Positions 52,070-60,736 of a stretch of 64,000 nucleotides of DNA are shown piece by piece. The DNA comes from Demetria terragena DSM 11295 (GTDB lineage Bacteria > Actinomycetota > Actinomycetes > Actinomycetales > Dermatophilaceae), in assembly GCF_000376825.1 (NCBI RefSeq), contig NZ_AQXW01000004.1:744001-808000 (forward strand), in the 5' to 3' direction. The position numbers and the translations under genes were made by a program. How positions within the stretch are numbered: the first letter of the stretch is position 1; every line of letters starts with the position of its first letter. The notes beneath the pieces are model-generated. The model was not told where the DNA came from. It ran no database searches and was given only the letters and a program-made list of their open reading frames with translations.

Positions 52070-53101
52070 CTACTCGTCGGACGTGAAGCGCCGCGACCTC
52101 CATCGCTCCCGACGCGCTTCCCATTCGGCCGTGTCGCCGGGCTCGTCCGGGATCCCGTCGTTGTCCTTGTCGAACGTGACCTGCACCTGCTGATAGCCCT
52201 TCAGTTGGTGCATCGAGACAAGGTAGCCGTACGCCTCGTGATCTGCCCTCGTCAGTTCGACGTCGTCGATAAACGGTGTCATGAGGGCCCGCGGATAAAG
52301 CTGCCTGGAGAGCACCACGTTGAGTTCTGCGGCAAGAACCAGGGTGATGCCCACCGCAAAGATCCACAGGATCAACCCAAGCACCAACCCAAACGCACCG
52401 TACGTTGCGCTTGACCGGGTGATCACGTTGTCGACCAGGGTCACACCCAACGTCTCCAGCAACTGCCAGGCGACGCCAAGGACCACGGCACCCGGCAGCA
52501 AAGACCGCCAGCCGTGCGAGCGATGCGTCGAGAAGCGGAGTAAGACCCAGAAGACCAGCGTGGCGATCACCATGTGCGCAGGAAGCCAGAGTTTGCCGTC
52601 CAGCCAGCCGACCATGCGCGGCAGCGACCCAGCCGCCAACAGCGCGACACCCAGGATCAGGAGCAAACCAGCGCTCTTAGCGCGGGCAAGGAACGGGTTG
52701 GGGCGGCGGTGCCGCGGCACGGCCCAGACGGTATTCATAGCGTGCTGGACGGCCTGAGCCACCCCGAGACCACCGTAGATCGCGGTCAGCGCACCGATCA
52801 CGACCGCAAAGACGTTCCCTTCGAGACCACTTGGCGTTCCGAGGTCATCGCCAATCACCGGGATCTGCGCCAAGACACCATCCAGCAGCGTCGCGCGCAA
52901 CTGTTCGTCGCCCTGGACGATGAAGCCCAGGATCGAGGTCAACAGCAGCAAGAGCGGAAAGACCGAAAGCAGCGCGTAGTAGGTGATAAGCGCCGCGAGA
53001 TACACACCTTGGTCATCGACGAACTTGTAGATCACACCCAGAGGCAAACCGACACTGCGGTGCTTGCGCTGGTAGGCATCCAGGCGGTCGACGAAGTTCA
53101 C
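52070..53101 (-). CDS. YihY/BrkB-family membrane protein with a C-terminal Ca-loop-like tail
   Basis: The 343-residue protein has six transmembrane helices and YihY signatures: LAALITYYALLSVFPLLLLL, GGLGVAQAVQHAMNTVWAVP and RSSATYGAFGLVLGLILWIF. Its function is unsettled. The C-terminal cytoplasmic tail contains DKDNDGIPDEPGD, which has the spacing of Ca2+-binding EF-hand or thrombospondin-type loops. The GTG at 53101 begins VNFVDRLDAYQRKH, normal for the family; upstream the open frame turns into arginine-rich noise. Confidence 0.88.
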   Translation of the reverse strand: MNFVDRLDAYQRKHRSVGLPLGVIYKFVDDQGVYLAALITYYALLSVFPLLLLLTSILGFIVQGDEQLRATLLDGVLAQIPVIGDDLGTPSGLEGNVFAVVIGALTAIYGGLGVAQAVQHAMNTVWAVPRHRRPNPFLARAKSAGLLLILGVALLAAGSLPRMVGWLDGKLWLPAHMVIATLVFWVLLRFSTHRSHGWRSLLPGAVVLGVAWQLLETLGVTLVDNVITRSSATYGAFGLVLGLILWIFAVGITLVLAAELNVVLSRQLYPRALMTPFIDDVELTRADHEAYGYLVSMHQLKGYQQVQVTFDKDNDGIPDEPGDTAEWEARRERWRSRRFTSDE

Positions 53102-53151
53102 AGGCGACAGTCTGCCCTGCGACTCAGTGCGCGTCCGCATACGCTGCCGAG

Positions 53152-53796
53152 GTGGGTGATTCGACGCAGGAGTTGCGGGAGGCGCACGACGTCCTTGCCG
53201 AGGTCTACGCCACCGGGCTGTCCACGCTGCTCGACGAGATGCCGGTCGATCGGGCTGTGCTTGGGCTATTCGCCGAGTACGTCCGCGGCGCAGGGCTCCG
53301 TGACCACGTCGGCGACATTGGGTGCGGCACAGGAAGGTTGGCCCCTTTCCTTGCGGCACAAGGGTTCTCGCCGTGTGGCGTTGACCTTTCGCCCGAGATG
53401 ATTCGAGTGGCGCGGCGCGACTTTCCGGCCTTCGCGTTCGACGTAGCTGACCTACGTTCCCTTCCGTTCGAGGACAGTGCACTGGCTGGAGCGGTGGCTT
53501 GGTACTCCCTGATGTACCTCGCGCCGGAGGTTCGGTCGGAGGCATACGCCCAACTTGCGCGGGTGATTCGACCGGGCGGTTACGTCGTCACGGCCTTCAA
53601 GGTCGGCGACGGCGCTCGGCGACGCGGCGGCACCACCCTCGGCCTCGGTATTGGGTTCGACATCTACTGGTTCGCTCCAGAGCAGATTGAACAATTCCTG
53701 ATCGACGCTGGCTTTCGCGTGGTTTTCACCGCCCAGCGACCGGCTGAGCCCGACGAACCGCAGCCGCAGGGCTATGTCATCGCCCAGAAGGTTTGA
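53152..53796 (+). CDS. SAM-dependent methyltransferase
   Basis: The 214-residue class I methyltransferase has motif I VGDIGCGTGRLAPFL, motif II CGVDLSPEMI, the post-II FDVADLRSLPFED and motif III YVVTAFKVGDG. Substrate unknown; the type is close to ubiE-like or small-molecule methyltransferases. It starts at GTG 53152, divergent from the YihY gene by 50 bp. Confidence 0.88.
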   Translation: MGDSTQELREAHDVLAEVYATGLSTLLDEMPVDRAVLGLFAEYVRGAGLRDHVGDIGCGTGRLAPFLAAQGFSPCGVDLSPEMIRVARRDFPAFAFDVADLRSLPFEDSALAGAVAWYSLMYLAPEVRSEAYAQLARVIRPGGYVVTAFKVGDGARRRGGTTLGLGIGFDIYWFAPEQIEQFLIDAGFRVVFTAQRPAEPDEPQPQGYVIAQKV

Positions 53797-53865
53797 CGGG
53801 CGCGGAATGTCTTGGTGCCGCCCGCCGTTGAGCAAACGCCCACTGCGGATGATCCGAGGAGTTCC

Positions 53866-54492
53866 ATGACCGTACGCGCCCAGATCGACATGCTCATCGA
53901 CGCCGGACTTGCCGAGGCGAGCGGACGAACTGCCGCCGACCTCATCACGCTCGCCGCCGACCTACCGGACCTTCCCGGGACGGTGCTGGCGGTTCACCCT
54001 GACCTAGCTCCTGCCAGCGCCCTGGCCCCGCTGCTAACCCGGCGCGGAAAGCCTGGATTCGTGGTCGTCGACATGCCCGATCTGGACGAGTTCGGGCCGA
54101 CGCCCGATATCTGGCTCCCCGACCGTCCGCTCTATCTACTCGACGAGGTCGACCGAGGGGACGACCTGCGGAACTGGAGCCCGGAGGAGGCACTGCCAGC
54201 GCTGGCCGAGCGGGGGCGTACTCCCCTGACGACCAGCGAGGGGATCAGTTGGCTGCTGCAATCACCCGAGTTCCTGGAGCCGAATCACTGCTTCATGTGC
54301 ATCGCGTCGCGCAAGCCGAAGGCTAAGCCGGGGACGTACGACGCGCGTACCCCCGCAATCTGGATCAGTGGCGGCACCGGCCGAGATGGCGCGGCTCGCC
54401 GTGATGCGCCCAAGGTCGGATGGTGCTGGTGGCGCAATCGACACACGTGGCTGGGGTTCGCCTCAGCCAAGGGCCGGTACGCGACCGCCTGA
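53866..54492 (+). CDS. DUF5701 family protein
   Basis: The 208-residue protein fits DUF5701, of unknown function. Characteristic segments are GKPGFVVVDMPDLDEFGP, LYLLDEVDRGDDLRNWSPEEALP, PLTTSEGISWLLQSPEFLEPNHCFMCIASR in part, and the C-terminal KVGWCWWRNRHTWLGFASAKGR. It looks soluble. The ATG at 53866 is 5 nt after GAGGAG and so was preferred over 53812. It converges on the YjbR-HhH gene. Confidence 0.75.
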   Translation: MTVRAQIDMLIDAGLAEASGRTAADLITLAADLPDLPGTVLAVHPDLAPASALAPLLTRRGKPGFVVVDMPDLDEFGPTPDIWLPDRPLYLLDEVDRGDDLRNWSPEEALPALAERGRTPLTTSEGISWLLQSPEFLEPNHCFMCIASRKPKAKPGTYDARTPAIWISGGTGRDGAARRDAPKVGWCWWRNRHTWLGFASAKGRYATA

Positions 54493-54500
54493 CGTCCCCA

Positions 54501-55037
54501 CTACGCCCGGAAACTACTACCGCGATCGACCAACTCGTCCTCAAGCAGCCGAATGGCCTTCGGTCCGACGCCGTGCAGGTCGGCAACCTGACGACGCGTA
54601 CGCCGGGTCAGGTCGTCCAATGAGGTGATTCCTGCGCCGAGCAGGGCGCGGGTCGCCGGTCTACCGATCGCCGTCGGGAGGTCGCCCGATCCGGAATCAG
54701 CGCGATCGGCATGGGCGAGTCCGTCGGCCACGCGGCGCGGCGCCCGGTAGAACCAGGCCCGCCGTACCCAATGGTTGAGTGCCATCCCGTTGATATCGGC
54801 CAACGGAACCCGAACTCCGACGACCGAGGCGCCGCGCGTCACCGTCGCAGCTGCGGTGTACGTCGTCACGATTTCTTCGGCCTCTGCCGTCGTCACGCTG
54901 AGCTGCACCTGGCCATCCGTGGTCACCGCCGCGAATCTCTTGCCGCGCACCGCGAACGTCGACATCCCCTTCTGGGTGCCTTCCTCCACCTCCGGAAGCG
55001 CGAGCGCCGCCTTACGCACCTGAGCACGAGTCGTCAT
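54501..55037 (-). CDS. MmcQ/YjbR domain fused to a helix-hairpin-helix domain
   Basis: Residues 1-110 are a MmcQ/YjbR (DNA-binding or double-wing-like) domain, seen in REAALALPEVEEG-like ALALPEVEEGTQKGMSTFAV and the late HWVRRAWFYRAPRRV. Residues 115-178 are a helix-hairpin-helix module (AIGRPATRALLGAGITSLDDLTRR, then LHGVGPKAIRLLEDELVDRG) like those of RNA polymerase alpha C-terminal domains and small HhH proteins. The 178-residue total makes it a fusion; both halves suggest nucleic acid binding but no activity is evident. Confidence 0.82.
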   Translation of the reverse strand: MTTRAQVRKAALALPEVEEGTQKGMSTFAVRGKRFAAVTTDGQVQLSVTTAEAEEIVTTYTAAATVTRGASVVGVRVPLADINGMALNHWVRRAWFYRAPRRVADGLAHADRADSGSGDLPTAIGRPATRALLGAGITSLDDLTRRTRRQVADLHGVGPKAIRLLEDELVDRGSSFRA

Positions 55038-55071
55038 GGCATCAGGAAAGCAGACTCCCCACTCCCGGACT

Positions 55072-55132
55072 TAACTGCGTTACGTACCTCTTGACTGGGA
55101 AATTTCCCGGTCAAGGGCACCTAACGCAGTTA
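55072..55132. repeat. Long interrupted palindrome in the pnp 3' region
   Basis: Perfect outer 11-bp arms (55072-55082 and 55122-55132, TAACTGCGTTA type) enclose an inner palindrome centred at 55102/55103 with about 15 paired positions (GGGAAATTTCCC at its centre, two of the pairs G-U). It lies 84 nt beyond the pnp stop and 35 nt upstream of the YjbR-HhH start. Confidence 0.75.
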
Positions 55133-55147
55133 GTTCCCTGGGTACGC

Positions 55148-55185
55148 CGACAGCCCGGCCCCCGCGAACGGGAACCGGGCTGTCG
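55148..55185 (-). terminator. Hairpin after pnp
   Basis: Perfect 11-bp arms (CGACAGCCCGG at 55148-55158 and its complement at 55175-55185) with a 16-nt loop, 31 nt beyond the pnp stop. No T run follows on the minus strand. Together with the palindrome next to it, it probably ends or protects the pnp mRNA. Confidence 0.5.
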
Positions 55186-55215
55186 ATGGTCTCGATGAAC
55201 TCGACCGGCGAAACG

Positions 55216-57669
55216 TCAGCTTTCGTCGGAGGAGCCGGCGTCAGCCGACTCACCCTCGGAGCCACCGTCGTTGTCACGACGACGGCCACGGCCGCCGCGG
55301 CGACGGCGACGTGGGCGCTCGCTGCTCTCGTCAGACTCCACCGGCGAGCTGGTCTCGGCCGGGGTCTCGACAGGCTCGACCGGCGAGGTGGCCTCGACCG
55401 GCGAGGTGGCCTCGACCGGCGAAGTGGGCTCGACCGGCGAGGTGGTCTCGACCGGAGCGGTCTCGGCCGGAGCCGCGGCCTTGTCCTCGACGACGGCCAG
55501 CGACAGCTTGCCGCGCGGGTCGACCTCCTTGAGCTCGACCTGGACCTTCTGGCCAACGGCCAGGACGTCCTCGACGGCATCGATACGCTTGCCGCCGACC
55601 AACTTGCGCACCTCAGAGATGTGCAACAAGCCGTCCTTGCCGGGGAGCAACGACACGAAGGCACCGAAGGTGGTGGTCTTCACGACCGTGCCGAGGAAGC
55701 GTTCGCCAACCTCAGGCATCGTCGGGTTGGCGATCGCGTTGACCGCAGCCCGAGCCGCCTCGGCCGAGGGGCCGTCGGTCGCACCGATGTAGACCGTGCC
55801 GTCATCCTCGATCGAGATGTCCGCGCCGGTGTCTTCCTGGATCTGGTTGATCATCTTGCCCTTTGGCCCGATGACCTCACCGATCTTGTCGACCGGAACC
55901 TTGACGGCGATAACCCGCGGGGCGTGCGGGTTCATCTCGTCCGGTCCGTCGATGGCCTCGTTCATGACGTCCAAGATGTGCAGACGCGCGTCGTAGGCCT
56001 GGGTCAGCGCCTTGCCGAGCTCTTCGGCGGGGATGCCGTCGAGCTTGGTGTCGAGCTGGATCGCGGTCACGAAGTCCTTGGTGCCGGCGACCTTGAAGTC
56101 CATGTCACCAAAGGCGTCTTCGGCACCGAGGATGTCGGTCAGCGCGAGGTACTCGGTTTTGCCATCGACCTGAGCCGACACCAGGCCCATCGCGATACCC
56201 GCAACCGGCGCGCGCAGCGGCACACCAGCGTTCAGCAGTGCCAGCGTTGAGGCACACACCGAACCCATCGAGGTCGAACCGTTGGAGCTAAGCGCCTCGG
56301 AGACCTGACGGATGGCGTACGGGAATTCCTCACGTGTCGGCAGCACCGGCATGAGCGCACGCTCGGCGAGCGCACCGTGGCCGATTTCGCGACGCTTCGG
56401 GCTTCCGACCCGGCCGGTTTCACCGGTGGAGTAGGGCGGGAAGTTGTAGTTGTGCATGTAGCGCTTGCGCGTCACCGGCGACAACGTGTCCAGCTGCTGC
56501 TCCATGCGGAGCATGTTGAGCGTCGTGACACCCATGATCTGGGTCTCGCCTCGCTCGAACAACGAGGAACCGTGCACCCGCGGGAGCACCTCAACCTCGG
56601 CCGACAGGGCACGAATGTCCTTGGGTCCACGGCCATCGATACGCACCTGCTCGCGCAGGATGCGCTCGCGCACCAGGTTCTTCTGGACGCTGCGGTAGGC
56701 GGCGGAAACTTCCTTCTCCCGGCCCGCAAAGTCCTTGCCTTCGCCAGCGAGCTCAGCCTTGAGCTCTTCCTTGTACGCGTCGAGCTGGCCTTCACGGTCC
56801 TGCTTGTCAGCAATGGACAGCAACTCACGCAGCTTGGCTTCGGCAGCCTTCTCGACTGCGGCCAAAGCGTCGTCTTCGTAATCGAGGAAGAGCGGGAACT
56901 CCTGGACTTCCTTGGCAGCCTGCGAAGCCAGCTCCTGCTGGGCCTCGCACAGGGTGCGGATGAAGCCCTTAGCGGCCTCAAGACCCTGGGCGACGACCTC
57001 TTCGGTCGGGGCCTGCTTGCCCTGGTTTTTGACCAGGTCCCAGGTGGCGTCCGTGGACTCCGCCTCCACCATCATGATGGCGACATCGTCCTCGACGATG
57101 CGACCGGCGACGACCATGTCGAAGGTCGAGCGCGCGGAGTCGGAGAAGTTCGGGAACGCGACCCACTGGCCATCGATCAGGGAGACACGCGTCGCACCAA
57201 TCGGTCCGCTAAACGGCAGACCCGAGATCTGGGTCGCCGCGGACGCGCCGTTGATCGCCAGGACGTCGTACTGGTGATCTGGATCCAACGTGAGCACGGT
57301 GATGACGACCTGGACCTCGTTGCGCAGACCCTTGACGAACGCGGGGCGCAGCGGCCGGTCAATCAGACGGCAGGTCAGGATCGCGTCGGTCGAGGGGCGT
57401 CCCTCGCGGCGGAAGAAGCTGCCGGGGATCTTGCCCGCGGCGTACATCCGCTCTTCGACGTCAACCGTCAGCGGGAAGAAGTCAAAACCCTCGCGCGGGT
57501 GTTTGCCCGCCGCGGTGGTCGACAGCAAAGTGGTCTCTCCATCGAGCGACGCCACGACAGCGCCACCCGCCTGTTGTGCAAGACGGCCGGTCTCAAACCG
57601 GACCGTGCGCTTGCCGAAGCTTCCGTTGTCGAGGATGGCTTCGGTAGCAGTGATTTCTGGACCCTCCAT
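55216..57669 (-). CDS. pnp: Polyribonucleotide nucleotidyltransferase (PNPase)
   Basis: PNPase is the phosphorolytic 3'-to-5' exoribonuclease. The 817-residue product has two RNase PH domains (first [22 protein letters not shown] in part, second [12 protein letters not shown] and [21 protein letters not shown]), a KH domain ([12 protein letters not shown]) and an S1 domain ([27 protein letters not shown] in part). The tail (about 725-817) has five PVE units from an 18-bp repeat and an Arg-rich, Gly-rich basic patch ending in an acidic stretch, giving a disordered RNA-binding tail. The ATG at 57669 is set by AGGAGG 4 nt upstream. rpsO lies upstream, separated by a hairpin. Confidence 0.97.
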   Translation of the reverse strand: MEGPEITATEAILDNGSFGKRTVRFETGRLAQQAGGAVVASLDGETTLLSTTAAGKHPREGFDFFPLTVDVEERMYAAGKIPGSFFRREGRPSTDAILTCRLIDRPLRPAFVKGLRNEVQVVITVLTLDPDHQYDVLAINGASAATQISGLPFSGPIGATRVSLIDGQWVAFPNFSDSARSTFDMVVAGRIVEDDVAIMMVEAESTDATWDLVKNQGKQAPTEEVVAQGLEAAKGFIRTLCEAQQELASQAAKEVQEFPLFLDYEDDALAAVEKAAEAKLRELLSIADKQDREGQLDAYKEELKAELAGEGKDFAGREKEVSAAYRSVQKNLVRERILREQVRIDGRGPKDIRALSAEVEVLPRVHGSSLFERGETQIMGVTTLNMLRMEQQLDTLSPVTRKRYMHNYNFPPYSTGETGRVGSPKRREIGHGALAERALMPVLPTREEFPYAIRQVSEALSSNGSTSMGSVCASTLALLNAGVPLRAPVAGIAMGLVSAQVDGKTEYLALTDILGAEDAFGDMDFKVAGTKDFVTAIQLDTKLDGIPAEELGKALTQAYDARLHILDVMNEAIDGPDEMNPHAPRVIAVKVPVDKIGEVIGPKGKMINQIQEDTGADISIEDDGTVYIGATDGPSAEAARAAVNAIANPTMPEVGERFLGTVVKTTTFGAFVSLLPGKDGLLHISEVRKLVGGKRIDAVEDVLAVGQKVQVELKEVDPRGKLSLAVVEDKAAAPAETAPVETTSPVEPTSPVEATSPVEATSPVEPVETPAETSSPVESDESSERPRRRRRGGRGRRRDNDGGSEGESADAGSSDES
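55338..55464. repeat. 18-bp tandem repeat inside pnp
   Basis: Units beginning CTCGACCGG start at 55375, 55393, 55411, 55429 and 55447, exactly 18 bp apart, preceded by GTCTCGACAGG. The coding strand gives PVE units. The unit is the same as in paaC. Confidence 0.85.
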
Positions 57670-57770
57670 GGGTCCTCCTGTTCTCTCTTCGTGCATCACT
57701 CGCGGATCGTCGTTGCCCGTGAGTGTTTTCTTCGTGTTCATGGACCCTCACCGAGGGCCCACCTACGCCA

Positions 57771-57803
57771 CGAGGCGGCTACCTCAATGAGGTAACCGCC
57801 TCG
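57771..57803 (-). terminator. rpsO-pnp intergenic hairpin
   Basis: Arms of 16 nt (57771-57786 and 57788-57803) match at 15 positions with one C/A mismatch, giving a strong stem between rpsO and pnp. In E. coli and Streptomyces (from memory) the same intergenic hairpin is an RNase III site through which PNPase controls its own expression. A partial terminator role is also possible. A smaller hairpin, CCCTC-acc-GAGGG, follows at about 57745-57757. Confidence 0.7.
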
Positions 57804-57816
57804 ATGTGCGTGAGTC

Positions 57817-58086
57817 TCAGCGTCGCAGACCCAGACGCTTGATCAGCGAGCGGTAGCGCTCAACGTCAACCGACTCCACGTAGCGCAGGAGGCGCTTACG
57901 CTGGCCGACCAGGAGCAGCAGGCCACGCCGGCTGTGGTGGTCGTGCGGGTGCTGACGCGAGTGCTCGGTGAGGTCAGTGATCCGCTGGGTTAGCATCGCG
58001 ACCTGCACCTCGGGCGAGCCGGTGTCGCCCTCGTTGGTGCCGTACTCGGCGATGATCTTCTGCTTGGTCGCAGTGTCAAGAGGCAT
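57817..58086 (-). CDS. rpsO: 30S ribosomal protein S15
   Basis: S15 is a primary 16S rRNA-binding protein. The 89-residue product shows the complete family sequence, including [23 protein letters not shown] in part, [20 protein letters not shown] and the closing [13 protein letters not shown]. It is followed by pnp across a hairpin, the near-universal rpsO-pnp pair. The 161-bp region upstream (58087-58247) contains its promoter and possibly the leader through which S15 acts on itself; I see two CAGCGCTGG repeats there but nothing decisive. Confidence 0.99.
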   Translation of the reverse strand: MPLDTATKQKIIAEYGTNEGDTGSPEVQVAMLTQRITDLTEHSRQHPHDHHSRRGLLLLVGQRKRLLRYVESVDVERYRSLIKRLGLRR

Positions 58087-58247
58087 AGTGTTGGGGCTAC
58101 TCCGTTTCTACTGATCGTTGCGCGGTGCACCTGGGCTTGTTCACCAGGGCGCTCTGGATCCGCGGCCGTCGTACGGCGGGCCCCACGGTATCAGCGGCAG
58201 GCCGTCGCACCCTAATCGTCGGGCGTGGTCACCCAGCGCTGGATCAC

Positions 58248-60239
58248 TCAGCGCTGGCGCAGCACGTCCCAGATCGTGCGGGCCGCGGGCGCCGCATAGG
58301 TCGAGCCGGTCCCCGACTCGGTGATCATCGTGAGGACGACGTACTGCGCTCCCGATGAGGTTTTGGGTCCATACGAGGCGAACCACGACGTGGCCTCCTG
58401 CCCAAAGACCTCGGCGGTGCCCGTCTTGCCGGACACTGGGTAGTCCTTGAGCGGAAAACCGGAAAAGGCGTCCTTCGCGGTGCCGGTACGCGTCACGTCG
58501 GCTAGTCCGCTCCGCAAGGTGGCCAGGGAGTTTGCCGGGAAGGCAACGGTGCCAGCCCGCTCCTGAGCAACTGGACGACGTCCCGCTCCCCCAGGCTGCT
58601 GGGACGCCGCGGCGACTCTCGGCGCCCAGAGGGTGCCGCCATTGGCGACGGCGGCATAGGCGCTCGCCATCTGTAGCGGTGTGGCGGCCACGTCGCCTTG
58701 CCCGATCGCGAAGTTCACCGCATCGCCAGCCCGGTAGACGTTCCCGCTGACGCAGTTTTCCCGAGCCACCTTGGTGAGATAGGCCGCACGCTTGCGGTCC
58801 TTGAGTTCGGGATAGCCGCGCTTGGCCCGGTCACAGGTCGAGGTCTTGGTCGCTTCCCAGTTCCGTTGCTTCCAGGACCGATCCGGGATGCGCCCGTCGG
58901 ATTCGCCTGGGAGATCTACCCCACTCGGCGTACCCAATCCGAACGAGCGAGCCGTCGAGGCGAACGGATCCGGCGCATTCGTGGGCGCGTTGAGTCCGCC
59001 CGCCTTCTTCCAGGACTCGAATGCCCACCGGTAGAACACGGTGTCGCATGACACTTCCAGCGCGCGCCGCATCGAGACCGGCCCGAAGGCCACGGATTCG
59101 TAGTTGCGGAAGACTCGGTCACCCACTTTGACGTTCGCTGAACAGTCGTAGGGTCCCTTGGCATCGTGGCCCTGAGACATGGCCGCCGGCACCGAGATGG
59201 CCTTGAATGTTGACGCGGGCGCGGTGGCGAATTCAGTGACCCGATTGCGCAGCGGGGCGCCGGACGCGGCGCTGGTGAGTCGGACGTACTCCTTGTTCGT
59301 GACGCCACCTGCCCACACGCCGGGGTCGTAGGTCGGAGCCGACGCCATCGCCTTCACTGCGCCGCTGGACGCATCGAGGACGACGACGGCACCCGCGCGG
59401 CCGGGATTGCCGTCAGCGCGAGCCCGGCGAAGGGTGGATCCCAGCACCTTCTCAGACGCCTCTTGCACGGTCGGGTCAAGGTGGGTGACGACATCACGTC
59501 CGGGTACGGGGTCTTTTTGGGAAACCTGCCGATCAGGAAATCCGCGCGCGTCAACGGACACCGTGGTGCGACCGGGCGTGCCCCGCAGCAGGTCGTCGTA
59601 GTGCTGCTCCAGGCCACCCCTGCCCACGACATCCCGCGTGGTCAACGTCGAATTGCGTTGGAGGTCTTCACGATTCGCGCCGGTGAGGTGGCCGAGAAGG
59701 TGCGCCGCGTTGATGACTCCCTTCTCGGGGTACGCCCGCCGCGGCTCCGCACGAACCCCCAGCCCAGGGAACTCCTCAGGTCGTTCGAGGAGCGGAAGCG
59801 CCCGGTCGAGCGGCACATCGGCGGCGATCGGGATGGGCTCAAAGGGCTGCCCGCTGAAACATTGCGGTGCCCGCGGTGCCCCTTCTGCGCCGCACACCTT
59901 AGTGCGCGCGATGAGTTCTTCTGGGGTGCGATCGACCAGCGGCGCCACCCGACGAAGAAGGCCCGCGCCACCGTCCTCGCGGTCGGCCACCTCCCTGGGG
60001 TCCAGCGTGAGGACAGTCGTCGAAGAGTTCGCGGCGAGCGGGGTGCCATCCGCGGCAAGGATGCGTCCGCGCAGCGCCGGGTCGATGATTGTTCGGGTGG
60101 CCTGTTGTTGGGCCTGCTGCGCAAGGTCGTCACCGCGCACCACTTGGAGTTGCACGAGTCGGCCGAGCATGGCCAGCACCAGCGCCACCGCTAACGCGCC
60201 AAGGATAGCCAGGCGCACCCCACTACGTCCCGCTTTCAT
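58248..60239 (-). CDS. mrdA: Penicillin-binding protein 2 (elongasome transpeptidase)
   Basis: It cross-links peptidoglycan during elongation along with MreBCD. The 663-residue protein has one N-terminal transmembrane helix (about 9-28), a dimerisation domain and a transpeptidase domain with SxxK in PASTFK near residue 345, SxD in EVSCDTVFY and KTG in VSGKTGTAE near residue 603. Ala precedes the catalytic Ser where many PBPs have Gly. It is the last gene of mreB-mreC-mreD-mrdA; its ATG overlaps the mreD stop. Confidence 0.95.
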   Translation of the reverse strand: MKAGRSGVRLAILGALAVALVLAMLGRLVQLQVVRGDDLAQQAQQQATRTIIDPALRGRILAADGTPLAANSSTTVLTLDPREVADREDGGAGLLRRVAPLVDRTPEELIARTKVCGAEGAPRAPQCFSGQPFEPIPIAADVPLDRALPLLERPEEFPGLGVRAEPRRAYPEKGVINAAHLLGHLTGANREDLQRNSTLTTRDVVGRGGLEQHYDDLLRGTPGRTTVSVDARGFPDRQVSQKDPVPGRDVVTHLDPTVQEASEKVLGSTLRRARADGNPGRAGAVVVLDASSGAVKAMASAPTYDPGVWAGGVTNKEYVRLTSAASGAPLRNRVTEFATAPASTFKAISVPAAMSQGHDAKGPYDCSANVKVGDRVFRNYESVAFGPVSMRRALEVSCDTVFYRWAFESWKKAGGLNAPTNAPDPFASTARSFGLGTPSGVDLPGESDGRIPDRSWKQRNWEATKTSTCDRAKRGYPELKDRKRAAYLTKVARENCVSGNVYRAGDAVNFAIGQGDVAATPLQMASAYAAVANGGTLWAPRVAAASQQPGGAGRRPVAQERAGTVAFPANSLATLRSGLADVTRTGTAKDAFSGFPLKDYPVSGKTGTAEVFGQEATSWFASYGPKTSSGAQYVVLTMITESGTGSTYAAPAARTIWDVLRQR

Positions 60240-60736
60240 GCCCTGCCCCGGTGCACTAGCCGCTGCTCGTGATGCAGAAGCGCAGGCACCACTGCCGTCC
60301 CAATGGCCGTGGTGGCCAGGACGCCGAGAAGTGCAGCAATCAGGTCGATCGGTCTGCCCTCGACCGCGCTGGCGATCACGCTCACGCCTTGGACGGTGAG
60401 TGCTGCCGCGCATACAGCGAGCGCGGGAAGCGCGGGCGAATGCCGCCAATGCCGGTGCAGGGCGCCCGCTAGGAGTCCCGCGGCGGCATAGGTCAACGCG
60501 CTCAGCCCAAAGGTGCCCGTACCAGGCGGAATCAGATCGGTCAGCCACCCCGCAGCCAACCCCAGTAGCGCGCCGGTGGTTCGCCCGCCGCACAAGCCAC
60601 CCGCCACGATCACCGGCACCAGGAGGTCAGGTTCGACAGGTGCGAACCGGGGAACCACCACGGCGGCCAAGAGCGCGCCGAGCACCAGCAGCACTGCCCG
60701 CACCACGGTGAGCCTTGAGGGCACCAGGCGGCTCAT
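60236..60736 (-). CDS. mreD: Rod-shape determining protein MreD
   Basis: The 166-residue membrane protein has four to five helices and the family's Pro-Asp-rich LLVPVIVAGGLCGGRTTGALLGLAAGWLTDLIPPG pattern (in part). It overlaps mreC and mrdA by 4 nt on each side and belongs to the elongasome. Confidence 0.9.
   Translation of the reverse strand: MSRLVPSRLTVVRAVLLVLGALLAAVVVPRFAPVEPDLLVPVIVAGGLCGGRTTGALLGLAAGWLTDLIPPGTGTFGLSALTYAAAGLLAGALHRHWRHSPALPALAVCAAALTVQGVSVIASAVEGRPIDLIAALLGVLATTAIGTAVVPALLHHEQRLVHRGRA

Noticed and set aside
52070-53545. Longer version of the YihY gene starting at 53545
   Set aside because: The extra 148 residues are Arg/Pro-rich noise overlapping the divergent methyltransferase gene; a GTG at 53101 gives the normal N-terminus.
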